Source: Bactericera cockerelli (lineage: Eukaryota > Arthropoda > Insecta > Hemiptera > Triozidae). Taken from it: DNA of 64,000 bases. The stretch covers positions 124,001 through 188,000 of the forward strand of contig JAMCCL010000015.1 of assembly GCA_024516035.1 (NCBI GenBank), in the 5' to 3' direction. Positions 32,901 to 39,752 of the stretch are shown piece after piece. The notes under the pieces were generated by a model. The model worked only from the letters and a program-made list of their open reading frames with translations, did no database searches and had not been told where the DNA came from. Made by a program: the position numbers and the translations under genes. Numbering within the stretch: the stretch's first letter is position 1; each line of letters begins with the position of its first letter.

Positions 32901-35794
32901 GGTCGTGGGTTCGAAACCCAGCCGGGACATGACAAGTTATCCTCCCATTTGGGATTTTTACCACATAACAATATGTCTTGGGCTTACTGCTGGAAAAAAT
33001 GGTACTTTAATAGTCCTAATCGGGCAGTATAAATAAGACGATATTATTATTATTACATAAAATGATTTTTTGAGAGAGTCGATGTGTCCAATCCATTTCA
33101 TATGATTGTCCAGTATTACATGTAGTTTGTTTAGTTGAAGTTTATTTGTAATGACATAGAGGTGTACCAGTTTTGTATAAAAGTCAAGTCCCTAGTCGCA
33201 AGTGAGTGAGTCTGCTCCCAGCAATCTGAAGAGTAACATATCACGGTATCATCTGCATAGCAATAAACTTGACCCTTGCTTAATCCAGGAAGAGAATTTA
33301 CATATAAGTACATATGTATAACAATTAGTTACCTCGTAAGATGTAGTTTTACTAACCCCCAGCAGGACAGGAGTTTTTATGCACTCATACATACCTCGTA
33401 AGTTTAAATGAGAATAACAAAAGGAATCTAATATAATTGGTTTAGAAAAATGATAGAGACTTAGAAATGTTGATGTATTCATTCATAAAAATTGCGATGA
33501 GACCTTGAGCCTCACCACCATTCATACTTTATTAACATGAACTTAATTGTTAAAAATGATTGTTTTACATTTTGCTTCTCATTTTAAATGGGAGAATATA
33601 AGAACTGACTAAGACTAAGAACTGACGAATTCAATTTTGTCACATTTATTCAAACCCAAACTAATTATAATTCCCGAACTTGAATTGGAACTCGAGCCTA
33701 CGTTCTTTAAGCTACGAGTCCCCCGCTCTATGCGTCTAGCTATTAAATATCTTGTATTATAAAATGATTCGTTTGTGTGTGTTGTGTATGTTTGTTCTTC
33801 TTTAACCACAAGTCGGATTGAGCTGAAATTCTGCATGGTTACCAATGACTGGCTCAGAACCGTCATGCACTATCAAAAAAGTCTATTTTTTAAAAGTTAA
33901 TCTTTTAAATAAGCTTATTCAAATACTGGCATATCTCCCGAAGTACAAGTCCGATTGAGCTGAAATTTAGTACTGTTTCTAAAGGCATTGTATAAAAATG
34001 TCCACTCTTTAAAATTTGAGCTTTTTCACTCTCAAATCTGGATTGCCCAATAGATCAAGGTAATGAAGTTGAACCTTTTTATAATCAAGCCGCTGAAGCT
34101 ATTGTCCTAATAAGTCTCTGTAATGAAATTTCTTGGAATCGCTAGATAAGGCACAATACTACATAATCATGTAAATATACAATACTTATAATTAAATGAA
34201 CTCTCAAGCAAAACAACATAACTCCTACATTCTCAACTTTTCTCGAAAAGCTCCATCAATCTAGACCTGTTTAACTTTTTTTAAACGAAACACTTTTCAC
34301 CACAAATTTCTTGCATCACCTTTTGAGGTAGAGTTAACTCTTTTTCCGAACTTTTTTGAAACTTTTCTCAACCTCCAGAGAAGTTTTCATATTCCTGTCA
34401 TCTCCGAGGTGGCGTTCTGTTTCCTTGTTGTATCTTTTTGTTTTCTTTTAATAATCTAGCTTACTGTCTTTTCCGCCACCTTTCCTTGTTGTCTTTCTGC
34501 TACACTTTCTTCTTTCATTATTTCCTAGTTTTCCTTTTCTTTTTTCCACTTTTTTGCTTCTATTTTACTATTTTGTTTTCTTTTAATAATTCACTTTTTT
34601 GCAACTTTCCTTGTTTTCTTTCTTCTACTACATAGCTCGGAGAGTTATCAATTTTCTTACAATGTCTCAAAGCCTTAAAGGCCTAAAGATCAGCTACATC
34701 AAGCACAAGTCAACGATATTATTTTAATCTCAAATATTATTTGCATTGATTTTATTTTTCGTGGTGCATTGCCTTTATACTCTAGTCTAGGGCTCTAGGG
34801 ACTTACCCGCAAATTAAATAAAAACTCAGGAGGTTATGAAACGTCCAGAAACACGAAAAAAATTGAAATCGGAGCAAAAATATATTATTTTTTTACAAAA
34901 ACAAACACAATACTTTCGATTTCTAATATTAGAAATTTCTCGGAAGTAATAGAAGTACTAAGGGTTGAAATATGAAACAGGATTAAAGTAAAGGTAAGCC
35001 AGACAGTCTGGCTTACCTTAACTTTAATCCTGTTTTATTATTCGGCCCTAAGCTAATACATTTAAGCGGTTTATAAGAGAAAATAAATGAGATGACGTCT
35101 GTAATGAAACTATCAAAGCAATGTCTACATATTAAGTATCTGAAAATATTTTTAGGAAAATATCCTGCTACACCGTGTGGGAGAGAGCGCAGATTGAAAA
35201 AACACCAAAAACTCTATTTCACTTAGAATGGACTTACGCGGTAGGTATCTTGATGGACGCATGCAAAGGTCCAGAATACATCTTTTAACACCTCATTTCT
35301 GTTTGGTTCCAGGCGCCTCGCCCACCATGAGAGACACGGGCCGCGGGCTCCGGGCGGAACAATGGGCGCGGTTCTGTGGGCGCTACGTGTGTGCTGATGT
35401 GATTGAGAAGCTCGCCCGCAGTAAGCTGCTGGAGCGGTCCACCCACGTCGGCAAGTGGGGCTCCGAGACGGACCTGGTCCCTCACCTGGTGAACGGCAAG
35501 CTCCAGCCGCCCGCCATCAGCTTCTACCAGACCCAGTGCCACTCGGGCGGACTCAAGAACAAGCTGAAGAAAGCCTTCCGCACGTCCTCCAACCCGCTGA
35601 GCAACGACTCCTTCTCCCTCGTCACCCAGCTCACCTCCGCGGCGCTGTGTGCTTCCTCCCCCGTCCTCCCCGGCCAGACCCCGCCCGTGGTGAAGTCTCT
35701 CATACGGCCCCTCACCGTGCCCAAGGTGCAAGTCACACAGGTGCCAGACCCGCCGCCGCCCGCCGGCTCGGGGAAACAGAAGAAAAAGAAGTAA
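18211..35794 (+). CDS. Ankyrin-repeat protein gene, ANKRD33B-like (3' part; exons 18211-18340, 23101-23241, 35313-35794)
   Basis: Three exons join with consistent GT-AG signals and phases (0 in, then split Gly codons after G at 18340 and at 23241), giving about 250 residues to the stop at 35792-35794. Ankyrin repeats run continuously over the joins: a partial repeat (NVEVLELLLQ), a second with NTPLHFAAQAG, a third with FTPLMKAAIQG and LLLVAGASPT, and a fourth divergent one with GLRAEQWARFCGRY. A ~120-residue tail follows, rich in Ser/Pro and ending GSGKQKKKK. The AEQWARFCGRY segment resembles ANKRD33/ANKRD33B-like proteins; function in insects is not established. Upstream exons including the start codon are not recognised. 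The gene is convergent with the inotocin gene. The introns (4.76 and 12.07 kb) are full of transposons. Confidence 0.85.
18304..19079 (+). repeat. 66-bp minisatellite seeded by the exon end and splice donor
   Basis: The last 37 bp of the exon (GAGGGCAACACACC...CCCAGGCAG), the donor GTAGGTGAG and a G-run with GGTAGAGAGGAGA repeat 12 times with 64-68 bp spacing. Donor positions are 18341, 18408, 18473, 18539, 18607, 18675, 18741, 18807, 18873 (mutated to CTAGG), 18939, 19006 and 19070 (GTAAGTGAG, the best consensus). Long open frames on the reverse strand are artefacts of a period near a multiple of three. Confidence 0.95.
19080..19400. repeat. Purine-rich (GAGA/AGAG) tract
   Basis: Degenerate GA-rich sequence continues from the minisatellite G-runs. 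From 19400 to 19858 no feature is recognised. Confidence 0.7.
21100..21330. repeat. ~45-bp tandem array inside the Helitron-like element
   Basis: Five units built on GAGGCATGGCCTTCTATGTATT followed by CCTAACCCTACTATAAACC. The same array is at about 42510-42715 and, inverted, at 43765-43970, where it stays open in one frame without being a gene. Confidence 0.85.
21893..22430. repeat. 538-bp near-perfect palindrome at the element terminus
   Basis: Arms of about 240 bp mirror each other, from TCCCCCCAAAAAC...CACTTCGTGG at the outside to GGCAATAAAAAATGGCGGTC near the centre (about 22161). Copies are at 42762-43303 and 45838-46358. Confidence 0.95.
22545..22795 (+). mobile_element. SINE with tRNA-like head and the same core as the 5S-headed SINEs
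   Basis: The head reads CTTCCATGGCGTAACGGTTG, then CAGAGATCCTGAATTTGATTC. The core has CCGGCCCTAACTAGGCTGAG, AATATGGGTAGC, GGAGGGTAAAACC and ends at GGACGTTAAAATC. The inverted relative is at 40360-40590. A second short repeat with CACCGTGATATAGG and ATCTCACGGACAC follows to 22885 and recurs at 49590-49670. Confidence 0.7.
23101..23241 (+). CDS. Ankyrin gene, second visible exon (141 bp)
   Basis: The acceptor is TTTTTCTTCCTCCCACAG ending at 23100; the donor is GTAAAGTAA at 23242. It encodes the rest of one ankyrin repeat and the TPLMKAA repeat, ending in LLLVA plus the first base of Gly. The phase matches both neighbours. Confidence 0.85.
23452..23545 (-). mobile_element. SINE core fragment
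   Basis: Reverse of the shared core's end: GGGTTTAACGTCGCTTTTAAC, ATATCACGACGGGGG, CCATTCGCAGG. No head is present. Confidence 0.7.
23546..24400. other. Intron sequence without recognised features
   Basis: AT-rich sequence. Weak SINE-core remnants occur around 24340-24375. No credible frame. Confidence 0.4.
24402..24530. mobile_element. SINE core 3' end, A-rich tail and adjacent core fragment
   Basis: GTTGAAAGCGACGTTAAACC is followed by CCACTTAAAA and an interrupted A run (24431-24463), then a fragment with CGTGATGCTGATTATTTCCGG of the same family. Confidence 0.55.
24531..25200. other. Intron sequence, GA-rich in the middle
   Basis: A purine-rich stretch runs over about 24820-25000. No gene or named repeat. 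Confidence 0.4.
25205..25475 (+). mobile_element. SINE with the longest 5S-rRNA-like head
   Basis: AATGCACCAGTTCTCATTCG, ATCTCTGAAGTTAATCAACA, then GGCAGGATTGGTGATCGTTTGGGATCC parallels about 75 nt of animal 5S rRNA in order, including the GGGTGACCGCTTGGGA-like segment missing from the other copies. The common core follows (TTCCCGGCCACAATCAGGC, GTGAGGTAAATG) and ends at AACGTTAAACAC. Confidence 0.75.
25476..26640. other. Intron sequence, T-rich, no gene
   Basis: Several poly(T) runs occur (26110-26175, 26378-26400). No splice-bounded frame or repeat family is recognised. Confidence 0.4.
26655..26985. repeat. (TC)n-rich microsatellite tract
   Basis: Long TCTC runs with a pure core at about 26880-26920. 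Open frames on either strand are Ser/Leu or Arg/Glu artefacts. Confidence 0.9.
27401..27738. mobile_element. TA-flanked MITE, short member of the 54389 family
   Basis: The left end is CAGAGCTTCCATAAAGTATCACCC and the right end is its inverted counterpart ending CCCTG; TA flanks both (27399-27400, 27739-27740). The body with CCGTTCTCGAGATACAGGG matches one arm of the 886-bp foldback at 54389-55274. It looks like that element with most of the second arm deleted. From 26990 to 27400 no gene is seen. Confidence 0.75.
27883..28085 (+). mobile_element. tRNA-derived SINE, family B
   Basis: Head TAGTCAAGTGGTTAACGC, B box TTCGAATCCTACCC and body ATGCATGGATTTTTCC...GCCTGGTGGTTACC. CCAGGTAGCGT is followed by its inverse ACGCTACCTGG, forming a hairpin at about 27914-27943 that is absent from other copies. 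Confidence 0.7.
28086..28806. other. MITE-like remnant and GA-rich sequence
   Basis: Around 28110-28285 a segment with CGCCATTCTCGAGAAAACG ends in ACCCTGTATGTG, a TIR-like end. A degenerate GA-rich stretch runs from 28330 to 28650. No gene. Confidence 0.45.
28807..29035 (+). mobile_element. SINE with 5S-rRNA-like head and shared core
   Basis: GAATGCACCGGTTCTCGTAGG, ATCACCGCAGTTAAGCAAAG, CCAGCGAGG is 5S-like. The core contains GCTGGGTGAGC, AATATGGGTAGCAG, TTTCCTGCGA, CCCCCGTCGTGATGTGACC and ends at AGCGACGTTAAAACC. Confidence 0.8.
29063..29230. mobile_element. PIF/Harbinger-type MITE (TAA duplication)
   Basis: The ends GAGCCAAATTATGAAATAGG and CCTGTTTCATAATTCGGGCC are inverted, and TAA flanks both (29060-29062, 29231-29233). 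Same family as 34962-35048 and 35854-35994. A three-base TWA duplication is typical of PIF/Harbinger MITEs. Confidence 0.75.
29514..32030 (-). CDS. RLE-type retrotransposon polyprotein, main part (RT and endonuclease)
   Basis: 838 residues. Reverse-transcriptase motifs: CPGVRPIGVGE (193-203), LLVDAKNAFN with catalytic Asp261, GTSQGDPLAM (313-322), WYADDS (345-350) and FLGSVIG (411-417). A CX2CX7HX4C knuckle spans Cys638-Cys653. The following endonuclease region has LRDE, VVREAS, LIADIKV (Asp700) and FFDNRVI, as in restriction-like endonucleases of early-branching LINEs. The C-terminus (SLRLRGSRYKARS) looks complete. The nominal Met at 32030 is out of frame with the true protein: up to about residue 14 the reading comes from a frame shifted by one base at the six-T run 31987-31992, where the zinc-finger frame should join. 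Otherwise uninterrupted over 2.5 kb, indicating a recent insertion. Confidence 0.85.
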   Translation of the reverse strand: MLDDYYRKDLICGKNGQFDELLHEAERCNRQLKSNHADISEDHKVRIFTRLVLRGKLREATRWITERDSNGVLELDTVFDDGTTVLDTLKSKHPSQKIPDPKIFLQCENLPLMVDIDVTCGHIEKVARTLRGSAGPSGTDSDSWKSFLLRYGAHSARLRDAVAALTRYLANSIVPWNNIRALNARRGVALDKCPGVRPIGVGECLQRLCAKTMVMLTGEDVQEECRADQLCAGIKSGIEGAIHGISSIFHEDETDGLLLVDAKNAFNVLSRPLALWNARILWPRCARFLFNAYQGYSLIMFRNSNESILSCEGTSQGDPLAMLFYAVGILPLIRKLKSENYTQNWYADDSSCMGKLLEIRKWFDCLISEGPFYGYYPEPAKCFLIVKPEIQSQAIHVFEDLNVQVVLSHRFLGSVIGPDDKKKEYIREKVSQWLSCVRHLAKAAKQDPQSALAVLTKSLQFEWSFVQRVVDGCNDEYIPLKDLLRSCFLPALFGRETNDLEQNIIHLPARLGGLGITDPVETAESSFQTSVSCNSILIHAIKTGSPLDLQEHNKWVKEKLNDQKACKKQLSEEKSKTLISQLPPKEKRKLERITNNNCSQWLTVIPTSNDHFDLSPTQFRDALAMRYGHELQGLPTNCDGCGQEMNLNHALDCKKGGLVKYGHDYLRDECAALAGLAHNGVCVEPVVREASQNGGALIADIKVNNIWESGKAAFFDNRVINADAPSYESQDWTTTARSHASEKHRKYDKAVEDIRGSFSPLICSVDGALHSEFKMFIQRLASTLSDKWNKNLSQVMGWMKIKIELAIVRSVSLRLRGSRYKARSFNMEDGAGVPYHEV
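31975..32502 (-). CDS. RLE-type retrotransposon, N-terminal zinc-finger part
   Basis: 175 residues starting MSDENSEAQQ. One C2H2 finger (CVICRKVFKTDRGRKIHETRIH, residues 18-39) presumably contacts the DNA target, as in R2-type elements. An acidic linker and a conserved-looking block (GAIGRIFVSLLTDEI, RLLQKRLDMWK) follow. The frame ends 13 nt past the six-A run (minus strand; plus 31987-31992), while the homology continues in the neighbouring frame. So this and the 838-residue frame are one protein split by a one-base length change, either a real mutation or a homopolymer sequencing error. Confidence 0.8.
   Translation of the reverse strand: MSDENSEAQQRNDMFYCVICRKVFKTDRGRKIHETRIHQTSSSQVTINATSDQNEDFGTDEKEDGSPLDEIFVRGFGVPMTNSAGGNDTEAWHSRWKCSVKLKGRQYSLPQGAIGRIFVSLLTDEINCLAGSRSLSEKVLFFCSTILQRDKMIRKGADVRRLLQKRLDMWKKRPV
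32848..33058 (+). mobile_element. tRNA-derived SINE, family F
   Basis: GTCCCGG at 32848 pairs with CCGGGAC at 32922-32928 as an acceptor-like stem. An A-box-like TAGCTCAGTGG and a perfect B box GGTTCGAAACC are present. The D stem does not pair, so it is a SINE head rather than a functional tRNA. The body ends in AGTCCTAATCGGGCAGTATAA and an (ATT)n tail at about 33040-33056. Confidence 0.7.
33131..33313 (-). pseudogene. Relic of a LINE reverse transcriptase
   Basis: 61 codons read YVNSLPGLSKGQ, then YCYADDTVICYSS and FIQNWYTSMSLQINFN: the YxNDLP...YADDTVI...LQIN order of APE-type LINE reverse transcriptases. A stop replaces the expected Lys after INFN, and the recognisable sequence ends shortly beyond (TNYM). 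It is a different family from both intact elements. Upstream homology was not recognised. Confidence 0.75.
33314..34840. other. Intron sequence without a gene
   Basis: A reverse tRNA-like fragment is at about 33640-33740 and a diverged duplicated phrase (TCGGATTGAGCTGAAATT / CCGATTGAGCTGAAATTTA) at 33813 and 33950. A T-rich stretch runs 34425-34630. Nothing coding is recognised. Confidence 0.45.
34880..34955. repeat. Short palindromic repeat (TTCTAATATTAGAAA family)
   Basis: TTTCGATTTCTAATATTAG and AAATTTCTCGGAAGTAAT form an imperfect palindrome. Relatives lie at about 17485-17545, 39290-39330 and 52170-52260; the last has an internal duplication of the palindrome. Confidence 0.65.
34962..35048. 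mobile_element. PIF/Harbinger-type MITE, 87 bp, TAA duplication
   Basis: GGGTTGAAATATGAAACAGG and CCTGTTTTATTATTCGGCCC are inverted ends flanked by TAA (34959-34961, 35049-35051). The centre is itself a hairpin (AAGCCAGAC / GTCTGGCTT). Confidence 0.75.
35313..35794 (+). CDS. Ankyrin gene, terminal exon (482 bp)
   Basis: The acceptor is TCTGTTTGGTTCCAG ending at 35312. The first two bases complete the split Gly codon from 23241, giving LLLVAGASPT without interruption. The exon encodes the divergent last ankyrin repeat (GRGLRAEQWARFCGRY), a Ser/Pro-rich tail and a Lys-rich end. It is markedly GC-rich compared with the intron. Confidence 0.9.
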
Positions 35795-35853
35795 GGGTGG
35801 GTCTGTGAGTAGGTATACAATGTTACCTGGAGGTGTCAAGTGGCACAGACTTA

Positions 35854-35994
35854 GGGCCAAATTATAAAACAGGATTAAAGTTAAGATAAGTGAGACTATC
35901 CCTCAACTCCGGCTATATTGCTCTATGATTGGTTGAAACTACGACTTAAGGGTGTGTCTTATCTTAACTTTAATCCTATTTCATAATTCGGCCC
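35854..35994. mobile_element. PIF/Harbinger-type MITE in the probable 3' UTR of the ankyrin gene
   Basis: GGGCCAAATTATAAAACAGG and CCTATTTCATAATTCGGCCC are inverted ends about 140 bp apart. The left flank is TTA; the right flank is not a clean match. It begins 60 bp after the ankyrin stop codon. A possible AATAAA for that gene is at 36497-36502. Confidence 0.7.
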
Positions 35995-37150
35995 CTTGGG
36001 TCGTATGGAGACACGCATGCGGGCTACTAGCTGAGAGCGGGCAGGACTTTCCACCAATTACAGGGCTCTATATTAGACTGTGATTCGTTCAAACTACATG
36101 CCTGACCTGAGCTAGTAGACACACGTCCGTCACACAGTCATCCAGGTAACATTCTTTATCTACTTGAAGGTTAATTCAATTCAGCATCATAGAAGAATTG
36201 TGTTGAACTCCAAACAGACCAAATTGTATTGAAAACCAAGAGATCAACCAAACAAACATATTAATATTTTTACCATGAATTTTTCCTTTTAATGATTCGA
36301 TAGTTTTACCATTTTAGTAGTTTGGCGGAATAAGTACCAATTTTTGAGCAAACTGTTTTGACACTATTTTCAATTACACATTTTTATTATTTTGATAACG
36401 TTACATTAAGCCTAACTCTAAATTCAGGCTAGGTCTAGCCTAATTTAAAAAAAAAAACAGTGGCTCATAATATAATACATATTACAAGAACCTAAAAATA
36501 AATAGAAAACATATTTTCTGTATTATGTGTGAATAGTTCAATGCGTGAAATATGAAAATTATTTATCTTGACTAGTTGCTCTCAAATTTCAGAATACCAT
36601 ATCCGAACATAACAAATCGATCTTAATTGAATTTATTTTATCATACACGTAGATCTGATAGTGTTTTGGTTTAATCAAAATTTCCGTCCCCCTGGGATAA
36701 AGTACCAGGATTTCGGTCTTACTTCCTAATTTTGAGTTATATTTCAACCATCCATTTATTCAGCGCAGGTTTGACTAGATTTTTTTCCACAAACCTTTTT
36801 ATTATTAAAAATTGTTTTGTTTGTCCTACTTACATATTTATATTAGCTACATATTTAAATACAAAAAAAATCTAAAATTTCTACCGATATTGATTGCCTC
36901 TGGCAATCTCTTCCATCCAACCCATTAATCTTATAAAGAAGAAGAAAAAGGTATACATATATGTATTAATTTATTTACATTATATTATACACATACATAC
37001 ATACACGGCCGTGTGACGACAACGTCACTTGACTTCCATGATCGGCTTTCAAAGATAATTATTTTTTCAACATAATTATATAATCATTATTTGAGCATCG
37101 CAGGACCCACAACGTAAATCGTGATATGACAGACTCTGGACTTAGTGTCG
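35995..37150. other. Sequence after the ankyrin gene, no feature seen
   Basis: AT-rich sequence without credible frames. Short ATAC repeats lie at about 36986-37002. Confidence 0.4.
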
Positions 37151-37154
37151 AATA

Positions 37155-37215
37155 TCAAACACCTCGGCCGAGGTGTGAAAACACCTTATACAAAGAAAGA
37201 GACATTGTGCAGAAA
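37155..37215 (-). mobile_element. Terminal fragment of the Helitron-like family
   Basis: It carries TCAAACACCTCGGCCGAGG and TGTGAAAACACCTTATACAAAG, the hairpin end of the 2.6-kb family, with A before it as at the other copies. Similarity fades after AAGAAAGAGACA. Confidence 0.75.
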
Positions 37216-37477
37216 CCCCGGAAATTAAATTTATACATAATTTTTATTAACCATTTTCAATTATTTTCATGATAAAGGACTAAATTTTTAGGTACTTTTT
37301 ATTACCTACATGTAAGTTTAATTTATATTGTTTTCTGTCTGATTATGTATTCAGTACTAAATGTAATAATAAATTATTTTATTTGCCATCAAAAAAATAA
37401 TAAAATCTAGCGACAGGGATACTTTGCCTATTATTGAAGTGGGTTTTATTTTATTTGATTTAAAAAAGCACTTTTAT

Positions 37478-37556
37478 AAAAATAGAATGGCATATATAAA
37501 GAACCATAAAATAATATAAAAATAGAATGGCATATATAAAGAACCATAAAATAAGT
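37478..37556 (+). repeat. Tandem duplication of ~40 bp
   Basis: ATAAAAATAGAATGGCATAT followed by ATAAAGAACCATAAAATA occurs twice in a row. Confidence 0.85.
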
Positions 37557-37691
37557 TAATTTCCAACCTAGGAAACCACTTTTTTCCACTTTATATCACG
37601 GTCCGGCTGGGGCACGTTAAACAGGGAGAAGACCACTGTCTCGCTAGAAGAGTATAAACAGAGAACTGACTAGCCAAGCCTTACAAGAAAT

Positions 37692-37939
37692 GAATGGGTG
37701 AGTAGAAGAACCAGGAAAGTCAAAAATCGACTTTTCAGGAAAGCAAAAATAAGAATGTTATTTACCATGCTAATGAGTATGCTTCCCCCACTTTAAAATC
37801 GAAAAAAAAAATATACTTTTAAGGGGTATTTCTCCTTCATATTCACAGAAATGATAGAAAAGAGTACATTCCTTCTTATTCTACGAAAAAAAAAAAAAAA
37901 TCGATTTTTGACATTCCTGGTTCTTCTACTCACCCATTC
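37692..37939. mobile_element. Foldback MITE with ~39-bp inverted ends
   Basis: GAATGGGTGAGTAGAAGAAC at the left mirrors GTTCTTCTACTCACCCATTC at the right, continuing inward through CCAGGAA and TCAAAAATCGA. Interior about 170 bp with an A run. No coding capacity. Confidence 0.75.
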
Positions 37940-39360
37940 AAATATGTGGTTCAGGACGTGCCAACCATTAAGTTGGCTGGAGACTATCATCCCCCCTCCC
38001 CCCTTCAAACTGTAAACACTTTACATCGCAGGTATTACGGATTCTGGTTTCATAGAAAGGATTTCACGTGATGAGGATCGCAATTTGGGCAAATACTATA
38101 AGATAAAAGCCAAATAAGAAGAAATATATTTTTTAAATATTGAATAGAGAATCCGATATTCAAACCCGGAAGCAAATATTTCGCGACAATACCTACAAGA
38201 TCGGAGAAGTAATCTACCAATAAGTACGAGCTATAAGTTCAGGTGCATAATTTTATTCAATAATAATTAGAATTCAAACTAGAAATTTACTTTTAAGTAG
38301 GTTAATACCCATTAATTTAAGAGAATTTGTTTATATAATGTACTGGTTGACCATGAATTGGTCGATTTAATAGTGTGACCTAACACAAGTCCAAATTCTA
38401 AAACAGGATAGAAGTTTTACTGTGGAGAGTACCTTTAGGTGACTTGAAAGTAATAATTTGAACTTTTGGAAATCTACTTAGAGTAATTCAGAAGTTGAGC
38501 AACGTCTAGTACAGACATCCACCACCCACCTGTGGTAGACTTAGCAATTTTCCGGCCTTACTCAGGCTGGTATGAAAAATATGAGTAGCTGGGTAATATT
38601 CACAGCAAATAATCGAACTTTCTGAATTCACATTCAAATTTCCACCTAGAGAAGTTAGTAGAAGTGACATTTTGTATCTGTATCTACTGAACAAGTCCAA
38701 ATAGATATCGGTCCTACAAAAACATAATAAAGGTAGTCAACAATTTGGTTTTCCTGTTTTCGAATTTGGTCTGGTAGAGTACTCGTAATTTACATCTATT
38801 TCTGAACAAAGAAATGGATCATCGTCCTAGTATAACGTAACGTGAGTTGTTCATTCCTAATTTATAATTGAATTTTTTTGAGAAAAAAGAATATTTTGTT
38901 GTTTTACCTATCATTTTTAAAATAAAGGCTATTTATTTTATTTGATTTTAATATTGATCGTTCTTTCATTTACATTAAAGTAACTTTCAGCCGCTGAATT
39001 AAAATTTATGTTGGTGTATGTGGATGGAAATACTCAAACATACATGAAATTCAGACAGTTTGAAAATATTTTTTGTGAAATGGATTTGAGAAGAAAAACT
39101 CAAAATAGAGTCCGCTTGACCACCAAATCTAAAGGTACCTGTGTTATGATACTGATTCTGTTTTAGCATTTCTCTACTCGAGAGGAAGAAAATGAGAAAA
39201 TGAACTTTTTGCCCAAAACTTTGACCTACCTACATAATCAGCGAGAAAATAAAAGGTCAGGAATCGCTTCTACTAGTAAGTATTTGAAAAATTCTTCCGA
39301 TTTCTAAGCTTTGAAATTTATCGGAAGTAATAAAACCAATTAGAAGAAGAAAAAGAAAAA
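37940..39360. other. Intergenic sequence, no gene
   Basis: A strongly decayed SINE-core remnant lies at about 38485-38590 and a MITE-like end (AAATTCTAAAACAGGAT) near 38393. A TTCCGATTTCTAAG palindrome relative is at 39297-39330. No coding evidence. Confidence 0.4.
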
Positions 39361-39672
39361 GAAGCATTCTTAATTTTGAATAAATGTACACACAAATTTA
39401 TTGGACAGATATTTCAAATTCTGGTAAGTCTCTTTTCTTATATGTATAGGATTCAGTCATGGCTCTTTCCTCGCCAGAATTTTCAAGACGGATAAATAAT
39501 TGACATGCTATAAAGTAAATAAAAACACTATAAAGAAGAATAAATAGAATGACACACAGATTTATTTGGCAAGTTGGTACATGATTTCAGTTCCTGGTGA
39601 GTTCCTTTAGGTTTCAGTCAGGGTTCCACATGGTTATTTCTCCGGCAGGTTTTCGTAGGCAGATAAATTGAC
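39361..39672 (-). repeat. Diverged tandem duplication at the 3' end of the inotocin gene
   Basis: About 39361-39502 and 39530-39672 align through AATAAATG.../ACACACA.ATTTATT, TTCAGTCA.GG, the TCGCCAGAATTTTC / TCCGGCAGGTTTTCG pair and GATAAAT. The right copy holds the last codons, stop and 3' UTR of the inotocin gene; the left is a decayed duplicate downstream. Confidence 0.6.
39561..39566 (-). promoter_or_regulatory. Candidate poly(A) signal of the inotocin gene
   Basis: AATAAA on the minus strand, 68 bp after the stop codon at 39634-39636. A second candidate lies in the duplicated copy further downstream. Confidence 0.5.
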
Positions 39673-39752
39673 CTGAGGCGGGTCTCGATCCCTGTAGAAG
39701 TCGGACAGGACGTCCCTCTCCCGACACATGACGCTGTCGAAGCAGCGGTGGT
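39634..39752 (-). CDS. Inotocin exon 3 (119 bp)
   Basis: The acceptor (CTCTCTTGCAG) is just above 39752. Two bases complete a split Asp codon, then HRCFDSVMC and an acidic tail ending ENLPEK and TAA. The Cys pair closes the neurophysin domain. Confidence 0.85.

Noticed and set aside
32848..32928. tRNA gene with a good acceptor stem and B box
   Set aside because: The D stem cannot pair, the anticodon loop is irregular, and a SINE body with an (ATT)n tail follows.
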